From: Lineus longissimus
Lineage: Eukaryota; Nemertea; Pilidiophora; Heteronemertea; Lineidae
Assembly (NCBI RefSeq): GCF_910592395.1
Contig: NC_088316.1
Span: 184,001 to 248,000, forward strand
Direction of reading: 5' to 3'
DNA: 64,000 nt
The position numbers and the translations under genes were made by a program. Position 1 is the first letter of the stretch. Every line of letters begins with the position of its first letter. Under the pieces are notes generated by a model, which ran no database searches, was not told the origin of the DNA, and saw nothing but the letters and a program-made list of their open reading frames with translations. Shown piece by piece: positions 36,901 through 49,900 of this stretch.

Positions 36901-37626
36901 AAGAGGACTATTCCATATTCAAGATAAAATGGCAGCTGTGAAAAAGGAAATGACACAATCGGAGCAACTTTGAAAGTGTTAAATTCATCCATTGTGTTCA
37001 CAATCTAACATTTAGCGACACACTCAGGAGCAGAGTATCTCTGAGGATTATCCGTTGATTCATCTGTGACAACCATACGTCCTCACAACACGAGTGCCTT
37101 ACAGTTACTTTAACTGAGGAACTTGGTCATATCTGATATTTTCAACTGAAAGAGTTTTGCTATTTTCATCTGGAGGAGGTATTTTCAATTGGAGTATAGT
37201 GATGATGTTTTTATTCTGAAGGGAACGAGATTTTGTCAATGATATAGGAGTTTGTAGATTTTCAACTGAAAAACTTTGAATTTTTTCAACCATAGGAAAG
37301 AAGTTTATGTATTGTGAGGAATTTTGGAGATTTTTAGAACTTTACAGACAATCAATTTGAGCTAAGAATGATTTCAAGAATATTAGACAATTGTAAACAG
37401 TTTCTCCTTGAAGAAGCCTATCTTCATATGACTGATAAAAACTCTATTGTTGTCCATGATGACTGGCAAGTCCATCTATTTTCATTCCCGACCTCATATT
37501 TTCAGTAGTCTTGCCGAACTATTTTCAGATGCAGTCTTCATACTTGATACTTGAGTGGACAATACGGGATTTAGTACACATTGTTTGTTAAATCACTCCG
37601 TCCACACCAAATCTCGTTCGTCCATC
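33930..37626. other. Region upstream of ATP8A, no gene recognised
   Basis: Only short unrelated frames are present. A weak internal duplication around 35150-35255 (GTAGGAAGAG ... CATCAGTG) is visible. The right end abuts the candidate ATP8A promoter. Confidence 0.35.
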
Positions 37627-37634
37627 TATAAATA
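37627..37634 (+). promoter_or_regulatory. TATA-box candidate for ATP8A first exon 1a
   Basis: TATAAATA followed by G lies 149 bp upstream of the ATG at 37783. The position allows a 5' UTR of about 120 bases. Confidence 0.45.
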
Positions 37635-37782
37635 GATGCTTGGTATCGCTGATGCTTCGAATGTAACAAATATCACAAAAGCTGGCCATGAACTTGGAGA
37701 AAGCTTCTAACATGATTTGAATACCTTCTATTGACATTAATCTTACAAATATCACACAACTGCCCGTTGCTAGATATTCAAA

Positions 37783-37918
37783 ATGGCTGACAACCCAAAA
37801 AAGCAAGATGTTGAAAATGGGAACGCAGATGTCACAGAAAAAGATGGGATAGAAATGAATGTGCTGAGTAACGCGAATGGTACCAAGAGGGTCGGCGTGG
37901 ATGATGTCGATAATATCA
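37783..37918 (+). CDS. ATP8A: ATP8A alternative first exon 1a
   Basis: An ATG opens [20 protein letters not shown] and continues for 45 codons plus one base, ending at donor ATCA|GTAAGT in phase 1. This fits the phase-1 acceptor of exon 2 at 47795. The peptide is polar and acidic, typical of the variable cytosolic N-terminus of P4-ATPases. A TATA-like element lies upstream. Confidence 0.8.
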
Positions 37919-40900
37919 GTAAGTTCAAATGTGTTTTCATTTGTAAAAGCTTTTCAATTTATTTCGAGGTATTTTTCTTGTTCTTTTAGTGTTTATGTGT
38001 GCCCCTATGTTTGGGTGCCCATTGGGGCATCTTGACCACCAAGGTTTTCACATATTTGAACATTTCTGATGGGGAAATAAATGATGACCTGTGGTCTGCC
38101 TTTCTACGTTGTCTGTGTGTTTTGACCAAGAAGATTTTTGATTTTTTGAAGAATTTTTTAAAAATCATCCTGGAAAAATTAATTTCTCTAATTTTCCTAA
38201 AAAATATTTTTATTTTGTCAAAATGGAAAAAAATGGAAAAAATGTATTTTTGGCCAAAAAGGAAAATTTCAGATTTTTTGGGAAAAATTTTTGGAGAATT
38301 ATTTTGGAAAAAAACAATTTCTCAAATTCTCATGAAAAACAAAAAAAAACTCCAAAAAAGGTTTTTGACATTTTTTGGAATCTTTTTTTCTGGCAATTTT
38401 TGAGAGAAAAAATTCCAAAATAGAATCTGTTGCTCCAACATGAATTTGATGTCGTTGCCTCCAACGTTAATTTTAAGTCGAGCCTCCAACAAAGACTTAA
38501 TATTGGAGCTCCCCAGACACCAATAGCGAACAGGTGTCACACTCGAGAATACTATAACTAAATAGTGATGGCTCCTGCCCCATCTCTCTGACCAAGTTCA
38601 AGACGGAAAAATGAATTACTTGTGTTCATCTGCAAGCCTTAGCTGATTTCATACATATACTCATCTTACCATTATAAGTGCAATGCCCACCTTGAGCTTG
38701 TGAAAGGGCCTGTGATCCCGTAGCCTAGTGTGTCAAGATGACATACACCACTCTCCCACCACAGTTAACCATACATCCATTTAGTTCCTGGCAAATACCA
38801 ATTAGGGTAAGTGGCCATATAAATCATATCGGTTGCTTAGCAGCACAAATATCCTTTGGCATAAATGAAATTGTCCTCATATCCGAGAACATACTATTGG
38901 CCATGATGTTGTTGACATATTGCCAATACCAGGACATACACCCCACTGGTGCCATCTCTTCTGTACTCTACTCATGAAAGTAGACAAAGTTTTTCTATGA
39001 ACAACAAAATGTCATGTCTATAGTTGAGACAGGTACTACACTTATTTGAACACAGACACACCAACTTCAGTTGAGGAATCTTAACAAACCCGAATATCAC
39101 CAAAGCTGTTAGCCTATCACCCTAGCTGTTAACGTTGGTGTCGGACTAGGAGAACGTGCAACTCAAGAGAAGTTCTCAATATGAATGGACCCAGTGGGAT
39201 TTTCAAAGTTTGCAATTTGTGTATCATTGATTAGGCTTTCAGAGAATACAGCCGTCGCCATTCTATCTCAGTCCTGTGAGGCTCATGCTCGTAGATAAAT
39301 CAACGCACCAGATCAAAATTTGAAGTCATGGGGACCTTCTTGCACCAGTGACATTTTTTACTCCCTGTGAAATATAAAGATCACCATTTTCATCCCCTCA
39401 ACAGTCATGTTCTAAAAGGAATATATCCACCAAAAGTCAAATTTGATCACAAATTATCAGTAGGATGAATGCGAGTCATGCTATGGGACTCCCCCTGTGC
39501 TTGAATTACAAGTAGGCCTATACTTGATGCACTCAATAAAATCGTGTCATCATTGATATAATCTTCCTGGTGTGTCAGGATATATAATAAGAGACCAACA
39601 TCGAACTATTTGCTTGTCTGGTGATTCGGTACGCCTGTTCTGATTTGGACCTGTCTGCTTTTGACAAGTTTGGGGGCCGTCATGGACAGGGAAGATGAAC
39701 CCCTGCTTGATTCCGATTCAACTTGTGAGGAGGGTACAGAGGGGCTACAGATAACAGAGTCCATGCAGGAACATGGTAGGTTTATAGGAAATGTTCAGTT
39801 CCTGTTCACGTGCCTGGAAAACCTATGTCTGTTGACGAGGAAGTATCGAATCCCCATTCATTCTGCTTCATAGTGTTATTGCATAAATGTATCATTGGTT
39901 ACCACACCCAAAGTTAAGATAGTCAAAGCCTGCCCGAGCAGTCGGACAACTTGTCTGGTCGGAACTTGTCCTAGCTTCTGTAGCGTGTAGCAACTAGGAG
40001 TATCACTTGCCCTGGATGGGATTCTTATCTATCATCGATTCCCTGGCTAGAGAGGAGCATTCACAGGTGAAGCGTTGCTGTTCCTTTTGAAAGTCAAACC
40101 TATGACCTCCTGATTATGAGCCCAGTACTCTCGCCAGTGTGGCACTAATCTGCCTCTCCAAAGTGAGGTGAATTAGCAAGTGGCAGATGTCAATAATAAA
40201 GAGGTCCCATCAGATATCATATTTTATTATTATTTCCCTCGAACCCTACGTTACATGCCGATAACGTTGGCAGTTCAACCTCCTCCACGACACCAGACCT
40301 GTTAGATTGCCTAAGTGCTGCCATCTACCTTTGTATTTCATATTCTGATTAACTTTCTGTGCAGAGCGTGTTTCAACAGACTATCATCAGATGGCATTGT
40401 AATGCAGTCTCCCGATCGGCCTTCTGTGCCGTATCACGAGTTATCTGCAAGTTAACAATGGGTCAAGTCAAATTTCAGTTGTTGTAAGTTGCTGTGATGG
40501 ATACATGTATATTAATGTATGTTGTCTTTGTTGACACTCCCGCCACAAATATTCCACTTATTTCCAATGGCCATATGCTGTGTATTGATCCCACCAAACT
40601 CCAGTTGATTCATAAAAACATGTTCATAGATATTGATCAGAGATCATTCATGGAATGTGTCGCATTCATGAAATATCGACTCTGACACCTTTTCCCTAAA
40701 TATTTTCCGTCCTCTTCAAGTTGAAACAGAAAAATCGAAATGAGAAATTTTGGACATTGGAGCATTCTAAAATGTGGAATGATGAGAACTGAAAAGATGA
40801 ATGCTGCCATGATTTCGGTTAAGAAATTGTTTGTGGCAAATTTGTCATGTTTTTTTTTCTGCTCAAAATGAAAAAACATCATCGGCCCCAAACATTTTTT

Positions 40901-43900
40901 GACTTTGAAAATTTTTCAGAATTTTGAGCTAATGAAAAAACTCAACTCAGAAGGATGAAAAAATTTCTGAGTCCAAATATTTTTTTCACTTTTTTTTCTA
41001 CTCAAAATGAAGAAACATCAGCCCCAAAAAACTTTTGACTTTGAAAATTTTTCAGAATTTTGGACTTATGAAAAAGTTCAACAATTTTGGTGGGAAAACC
41101 TAATCATGCATTTTGTCCCCTGATTTTCAACTTCACTAAAGTGACCACCCTGGTAACGCGACTATTCAACCTCGGTCCCATGAGTGGTCGTGTTACAGGG
41201 GTTACACTGTATTTTCAAAAACATGTTACGTTGATTAAAAATTTCTCGATGAGCACTTCTGATGGTTCTGATGGTCCAGATTTGGTCGTTTATAATTTAG
41301 AAAGGGTTAAGTGGTTGAGTGGTGTAATGCTATCACTTATCATTGCTTGAGTGTGCATTATGGGTAATGCTACATGCAAACAGTTTTGGATGCTTCAAAT
41401 ATCTGATCAATATCTTGCTGATATCTATGTCACATGACAACATACACCTAATCATGTGGATGCATATCACGTCGCTGATCGCTGTACTCTCACATGGTAC
41501 ACACTGTTTAAGCTAAGCCATAATATTTCCATGCACACGTCAGCTCAACAGACAAGCTGTCTGTACGTCTGTACGTCAGCTCAACAGACAAGCTGTCTGT
41601 ACGCAACGTGACTAATATATCGCTTCAAAGATGGATAATTAATGCAGAGAATAGGAATTGTGCGATTCAAAACCGATGGCGATTAAAGAAGACGGAGAAC
41701 ACATCATAAAACATTCACAAATGGTCATTTCCTACATTCTGGGCTAAAGTGATTAATATTCATGAGTCAGGATTACGGGTCATAATAGATTAATAATTAA
41801 TGGTGAGCTGGTATCGAGAGTGTATGGTACCGGCAGGTCTTGTGGATCTATAGCTGTAGTGTGTAGAGCAGCCACAAGTCAGGATAGTCATGGTGTGCTA
41901 CAAACACACAATGGATTTTAGGATTTTCTAGATCTTCTGGTATTTTACCGCAAGGATTTAGTCGCTGATTTGAGACAAGATGGAGGAGCCTCCGCACCAT
42001 CAGCCGGGCAATATTTTCAGTGTGTGGAGCAACCGAGTGACTCGGCGTGCCCGTCATCTTCTCGCTGGTGAGTTCCATTATGAAGTTGACTTCCCCACCA
42101 ATATGTGTTTCCCGCATATAAAACACCCGCATGATTTACACCGTTATTACATGTTGTTATGATGCTTCACGTGCAGCAATGACAGCTGCATACACGGGAT
42201 AACATTCTGGGCATTCATATTATGTTTCACCAGAAAGGTTGTCTAATGGGTGAGCCTTGACAGCTGTCAGTGTCAACAATGTACTGTGGTGGCTGATGTA
42301 GGCTAACAGTGGGTGTGTCCCCATGGTAGCATATGGTAGCATGCTTAGGAGAGAGACATTTCGGTGCTATTTCATCTTAAAAGAGCCATTGCAGAAATCC
42401 CTCTCATACGATCAGGCTAATATTTAGTTCTTGACAAATTTAAGCATTTAGGTTGGTTCATGTGCGTTTAAAACCAACCACCAGTTATAGAGATGTTGCT
42501 TACCACAATATGGTGGCTTGTTCTGTCTTCAGAGGAGACTGAGCAAGTCGAGGTTCAACACACTTCAGAATGTAGGTGTTTTCTCTTGGAGGTGTTTACA
42601 GATGCCGTGCAACAAGGTGGCTAGTTTCTGAGGGAAGGCTAGACTCAACTACAGAGGCAGTTTAAGCACAATAGGCTGCATAACTTCTACATTCATGCCT
42701 CAAGTCAGGCTTGTACTTTCTACACCTTTGGGGTATACACACTTTTTGACCAAAGTTCATGAAAATATCACCCCTTGACTGCTGGATTTTAAAGAAGGAG
42801 AATGCATTAGAAGACCACTTTGAATGTTGGTGGAAGCCAACAGCAGTCTTGTGACGTTTCAGTATCAGACCTCTACATACATTCTGAGAGTAACATGACT
42901 TGGTGTGCATGCTGAATGCATTGGCCAATCAATAAACACAGTGGAACTAAACGCTGCCAAATATTGGAGTCGCCGCAATTATTCACGCAGATTGGACGTC
43001 CAATGAATTTCTTCTGAATACAGCAAACAAAATGAGTCTAGCAAATGATTGAGTATGTCTCGCGACTGGTGCCCTGGTATGGGACGATATAGTCAGTGGG
43101 CGGGTAATGGTTTGTACTGATGGGACGCCACTCTCAGCTTTGGGAAGATTCAATAGAAGGAGGTGGCAATCAGGTCCTGGTTGCCTGCTTCTAAAACCCC
43201 TGAGCTGTTAGCCCATATCCCTGGGAGCTCTGGCCCAGCAAGTGGTCGTGTATTGGAGGCAAGGATGCTCCTCTTTTCTGTTCAGTTCTCAACGACCCAC
43301 TCTGTTTGGAGCATGATTTCTCATGACTAGCTGCCACAATCATTGCTTGCAAAACAGGTGGAGTGGATTGAAGTTTTTAACCATTTGTTTTGTCAGATAT
43401 CGGAATTACTAGCTCCTATTACAGACTGAAGGCTATTCAGTTGCCATAGAAACCATCTGTTTATTACTCAACATCAGGAAGCCATATTTTCAAGCTACCA
43501 CATTATCTAGTGGTCTTTTTATTGTTTGAAAGCGTTGTTGACGATATTGCTTTCTTTTGGAATCGTCTGCTCATGAGAAAGCTTTTGATCATAACTTCCT
43601 GCTGTTGCCATTTTGTCATGATCATTTAAGAAAATCAACCTGTCTTGAAATTGTGTCAGAATAGGCATATCCTCGAGTTAAATGGTACCTTATTGACATT
43701 TGCTGATAGATCATCAGGAATGTTGGTGAGTGGCTCTCCTTGAAAAAATATGAACTATTATGTTATATATTGGCTTGTTATATTCTGCCATCATATAACC
43801 TATTAGCTAATGATCGGTGCAGCCTTCATTATGGGATGGTCGACTGTATTGCATTTGATGCCTTTAGTGTTAGTTATTGTGCAGAAGGCATCATTCTGCC

Positions 43901-46900
43901 ATCGTTGGAATGATTTTGCTGGCTGACATTGTGGATTAAGAATAGCAGGCCCTGTCTCATGACTTGATTGTGCCTTCACCTCCTATTTTGCTCTTGTACA
44001 TTTTTATAATATCATATCATCCTATTTTAGTTTTTTGCCCACAACAGAGTGTATTGCTGCTGTATCTATTCTTCTAGTTGTCGCCAGTTATGGCCCAGTG
44101 AGCCTTTAACTTCTTGAGATGACACCAATTTAGGTAACAAGTAGCTATCATCTATACTTGGATGGTGATGATGACAAGGATAGCTGTCAATGGATTAAGT
44201 CTATTCGGAGTATTTTCACTTAGGATAATCTCATTCAGAAATGTCTGCGGTACCTGGTAGACTGGATAGGTGCGATATTCTGTGGATTTAATCCTGGATA
44301 TTGAGAGATCTTATTGTGGTCTTGGTATGTGTGGAGAATATGGCTGGCCTCAGATTACATGCATCGGGTAAGGATAACAATAGCATCATTTGAATCTCCT
44401 TATATGCAGAATAAATTATCTCTATTTTGGATTATGTATTTTACAGAGCATTCATTGTTAGAGGAAGATGGAGGTATTATATCAAAGTGTGTCAGTTTCA
44501 ACTTTCACATTTCAGTTGTTCAGTTTTGTAGTTTGAAGACATTTGATAAAGATAATTGGAGTTGTTTCTTGAATTTCTGTGTGATACCGCAGAAAGCTGT
44601 ATTCTGTGAGATTTCGTTTATTTTTGTTGATTTCATTGAGTTCATTGATTATCAGAAAGTTTATATTTCATTGTACACCAGGCATGTGAATATCACTGTT
44701 ATACAATCATGTACTGGTCACTTTCAGTGTGGGTTTTTAGATTACTTTGGTTTTGTTGAATTCACAGAGTGAAAAGTGCAGCTGGTATAGTCAATGAAAA
44801 ATCTTTTGGAATGTCCGCCTTGAATTCCTTATGGAATCTGATCTGTTGGATCTCAACCTGAGGGTGATGAGCATTTCTCAAAGCAATATACAATATGTCC
44901 AATTGTTATCACCTAAAGTTCAACTGTATCATTGTAACTAATGAACATGTGTCCTAATGCCTGACAGAGCGTAAATGTTGATAAAACTGCCTTTAGAGTC
45001 TGGGCAAGTGAGGCATTCAGTTTAGGAATCGCAAATATTGGCCTGAAAGTCATCTGGGCCCGCTTACTCAGTCAGCATCTGCAGTGATATTGGCCTGAAA
45101 GTCATCTGGGCCCACTTACTCAGTCAGCATCTGCAGTGATGTTGGCCTGAAAGTCATCTGGGCCCACTTACTCAGTCAGCATCTGCAGTGATGTTGGCTT
45201 TGGCTACTATTGAAAATGAAAAGACTTCGTTCAGCTAATGCTGGCACTTGTATCTAAGACTGATTGAGCAGCCTGGACCAGCTGTGTTGGTATCCAGTGA
45301 TGAGCAAGAGACTGCTTTATCCTGGTAACATCTCTGCGAGGCTGTATTGAATATTGAATGGCCAATTTGTGGTTATTTGCGGGAGATATTTACCGCTGGG
45401 GAAAATGTCCTCATACATAAATGATCATTGGTAACACTGGTATGTGGAGGAAAGACTGTCATAAAGAATTTGTAGGGATGACATTCGAGCAATTCAATTT
45501 GTATGTTTTAAAAAGATTTGTGGCTTCCCAATCCTAACTATGTTGGTCAGTATGGGGAAAAAATCCTAACGTAATAATCTAACGGTATCAATCCTAACAG
45601 TAAAAATCCTGACAGTGAAAATCCGAATGGTAACAACCAAAATTTTAGCATTTTTTTAGCAAATTTCTTAAAAAAATTACTTTAACAAAATTCCTTTCAT
45701 TTTTTCCAAAAAAAAATTTTCTTGAAAAAATCAGATTTAATGCAAACGTGAAAAAAAAGAATTAACTCCCTTTTTGACAAGGGATGGAGATCTTGTGGTC
45801 ATTTGCCTCTGGGAGGAACACCAACAGATGAAAACTCCACTAGGCCTTCAAATCATTCACAGTATCACACACACTATAATTATACTCCGCTATCTCGTTA
45901 AAAGGGTTAATGATCTCCTGTTACACTGTAGTAGTAAATTGATGCCATAATAGTTACAGAGAAATCAATACAAGAGTATAGCCCACACATCACAACAAAA
46001 GCATTATACGCTGCTAGTGCATGCATCAGGGCAACCACGCCAGTGACTGATTTCAGCAACATCGCATGCCAGGCAATCAAAACATTGCTAATAATTAAGG
46101 TGCACAGTTCTGGTAGCACTGAGGTTAGCTTACATTGTTAGCTAGTGATCATTGACTTTCACATGCGTGTGGTGGTACAAAGGTCAATGGCATGAGCAGT
46201 GTAGATGTTAGCCTACTCAGCTGAACCATTGCTAGCTGCAGCTCATCCGGCCATAGCTTACACCAGATTCTGTAACATTAACCACCGAGGAAGATCACTC
46301 CCCCTGGACAAGATACTGGTTAAGGTTCCCAGGCAAGCCTTCAACACGCTTATACACCTGATTGGAGAGAAGAAGGAATTTAAGTGTCTTGCTCACAAAC
46401 ACGAGCAGTGGTGATCCTTCTAAGAGTTGAACCGTTGACCTCCTGATTATGAGCCCAGTGATCTTACAACTACTCCTCTGATATCCCTGGCAGCAGGTCA
46501 CTGTCTTTTGACAGAACTGAGAATTGTTTGGCTTGACAAAAATAGATGTGTCATATCTACAACCAGCTGTTTAAACATTTCTATCCTAGATTTAAAAATC
46601 ACTGCTATCAGCCATCCTTTGATATACATGAGAAGAAACAGTCATCTTGTATGCTACATATAGTTACCATGGTATCATATATAACACTGCATCAAAACTG
46701 AAAACTGCTGGATGATGTTGGGAATGCCGAAGTATTTGATTTTTTAAATTGGGCGGACCTAAAAGAGTTCTCAGCATGAACTGAGATACCAGTGCTTGCT
46801 TTCTGAACAGTATTGGGCTGTGTGTAAATCAACGTTGGAGGAAACTAGAAAGCTGCCATGTCCCGCCTGAAAATGGCCCTTTCAGGCGTGCAAGGATTCA

Positions 46901-49900
46901 TGCTGGCTGAGAATCAAACTGGACGACACAGGTCCCCCAGGTGACAGGTGCTTAGATTGCCCACCAACTACTTTGTCTTGTCTGATGGTCCAATGAGGCA
47001 GACTGTTACCCATTGCCCGACTCTGCTATCTCTATTGTCTTCCATCACAGACGAGCAATCTGCTAGCAATCTAAAAAGAGTGCATCAGACAAACCTTTGA
47101 ACAAAAAAAATGCTTATGGATTGGAATAGACGCTCTAAGCTCTCTGATTGAGTGGAAATAATGGCGAAGACCTCATCTGTACACAGTGCATCAGGTTACT
47201 ATGGTTTCCAGACTTAGTCATTGAAGAGTATCGGCCTCGGTGCTAATGGTGTGATGAGGCTAATATTAGTAATCGAGTTATGATGCTAACTGTTGTGGGA
47301 GCAGGCTAGAGAAAAGTCCTGGCTAAACATGATAAGTGGTCAAAGCAGGTCTGACAGTTCTAATGGTGTGACGAGGCTAATTCATGCTAACCATTGTGAG
47401 GTAGCCACGACTTGCAGCAGCCATAGGAGGCCACAGGACCTCATAATGAGGTGGCTCACTGATTGAAAGCCGCTAATGGTATGAAAAGGCCATTGGCTGA
47501 TCTACTTGTGATCTGATAATTTTGAAGTAGGCTACCTAGCGGCCAGCAGAGGAGGCCGTTGAACCTTGGAGCACTCAAAGAATGCTCATTGATCAGTGAT
47601 GCTGTTGGTCTCCAATGGTTTGACATGGCTGATAGTATTAGTTTTGATGCTCGTCATTGTGAGACAGTCTATGGGAAGGCAGGGAAACATGGTTGTTGGG
47701 ATGCTCAGACTACAAAGTGGGCTCTTGAGGTGGTCTCAAAGTAGTGGTCTTTAATTTTCAAATTCTCATATATCCGTCCTTGCTTTCGTTGCAGAGTTCA
47801 CCCAGATGGAAAATGTCGACCAGACATCAGAAGAAACCGAGGGAGGACAATCAGTGAACCAGCGCGTGATTTACCTCAACCGCGCCCAGCGACACAAGTT
47901 CTGTAATAACAAGATTAGCACTGCCAAATATAGCTTCATCTCGTTCTTGCCGAAATTCCTGTTTGAGCAGTTCCGCCGATACGCCAACATATTCTTCTTA
48001 TTCATTGCTTTACTTCAGGTGAGAATCTTGTATGGTGACTTTTAAGTGGATCTTTCCAGATGAGCACCTCTTGTGGTGGAGTGGCCAAACTTTGATGAAC
48101 TATGGGGTCAGCATCTCCTGATTTCACCGCCATGACTGATGTGATGTTGGGAAACATCAAAAGTGGACTCCATAAGTCAACCATTTGGTCTCCCCATAAC
48201 AGAACCCCACCACAGGAGGTGCTTATCAGGAAAGAAGCAATGTCTTCAACAATTCTTGTGCATGATCCCCAACAGCATGTATCATAGTGTCTGCTAAGAC
48301 CCTTTCTGTGCTTCAAACTGCTGAACGAGTCTGATAACCTTCAGCCAGCTTTATCATGAGGACATAGTATATTACTCACTTATTTCTCTTTTTTCCAGCA
48401 AATTCCCAATGTCTCCCCGACGGGACGCTACACAACAGCTGTGCCACTTCTACTTATCTTACTCGTCTCTGCCATCAAGGAAATTATTGAAGATTTTGTA
48501 AGTACCATCAGCGACAGGGCGTCTTCTTTGCTCTACACTTGGTAGAGTTATTCTCCAGTATCACTTCTCCAATGTGACAGTTGTGGTTATCACACGAGTG
48601 ACAACAGTAGTTTTGGTTATTAGTTATGGTTGAAGGCACTAGCCCGTTGTCCTGTGCATATGGAAGAGTTGCTAACATGGCACTTGTTTACAGAGATACG
48701 AGTCATATGGAAGAGTTCCCAACATGGCACTTGTTTACAGAGATACGAGTCATATGGAAGAGTTCCTAACATGGCACTTGTTTACAGAGATACGAGTCAT
48801 ATGGAAGAGTTCCTAACATGGCACTTGTTTACAGAGATACGAGTCATATGGAAGAGTTCCTAACATGGCACTTGTTTACAGAGATACGAGTCATATGGAA
48901 GAGTTCCTAACATGGCACTTGTTTACAGAGATACGAGTCATATGGAAGAGTTCCCAACATGGCACTTGTTTACAGAGATACGAGTCATATGGAAGAGTTC
49001 CTAACATGGCACTTGTTTACAGAGATACGAGTCATATGGAAGAGTTCCTAACATGGCACTTGTTTACAGAGATACGAGTCATATGGAAGAGTTCCTAACA
49101 TGGCACCCTTTCTTCACACTGATCTGTATTGATATTCTTTCTCCCCATCAGAAAAGACACAAGGCAGACACTGGTGTGAATAAGACGGAGGTGCAAGTGA
49201 TACGTGATGGGTCGTGGGAGCCACTCAGATGGCAGGACGTGTGTGTAGGTGATATTGTCAAGGTGGTCAGTGGACAGTTCTTCCCCGCAGATCTGCTGTT
49301 GATATCATCTAGGTGAGTTAGGCAGCCTGTTGATCAGAGCTGCCAGAGAAGAGATGGAGGTTTGAAATAGACATCAGTCGCCTCCTTGGCCCTTTCTGCA
49401 CAGGTACTTCGTGTAATAGTGAGGCCTCTTCATAGAGTTGGTTTCCTTGTGCATTGCATTACAAATCCTCAAATGTGAGTTGTGAGGAGTTGGCTGGTCG
49501 CAGGATATGCCCAAAGAAATCTAGTTGAACTTCTCTCCAAGTTTCCTATGAATAATGGTATGGTCGAGAAACCAGCTGCTATAGGAAAAGGCAAAGTCTG
49601 TGGAGCTAATTAAACTTCTGGTGTCAAATACGACATCCATTTTGGGAAAATGGCATCCTAGTGAATGGGGATGACGCACAATTCTATCTAATCTCGTTCT
49701 GATTCCAGTGAACCTCAGGCCATGTGTTACATCGAGACAGCCAACCTCGACGGAGAAACGAATCTTAAAATCCGCCAGGGAATAAAAGATACGGCCGGGT
49801 TGCTGACCCATGAGGATCTAACGCAGCTCGGTGGCACGGTGGAATGTGAACTTCCTCATAGACATCTGTACGACTTTGTCGGCAACATCAGGCCGTCTGG

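Noticed and set aside
38130-38430. 134-codon frame with [18 protein letters not shown]-type sequence
   Set aside because: Derived from A/T homopolymer-rich low-complexity DNA in ATP8A intron 1, with no conserved motif.
44314-44772. 152-codon plus-strand frame in ATP8A intron 1
   Set aside because: No recognisable domain, AT-rich intron-like composition, and no supporting splice sites.
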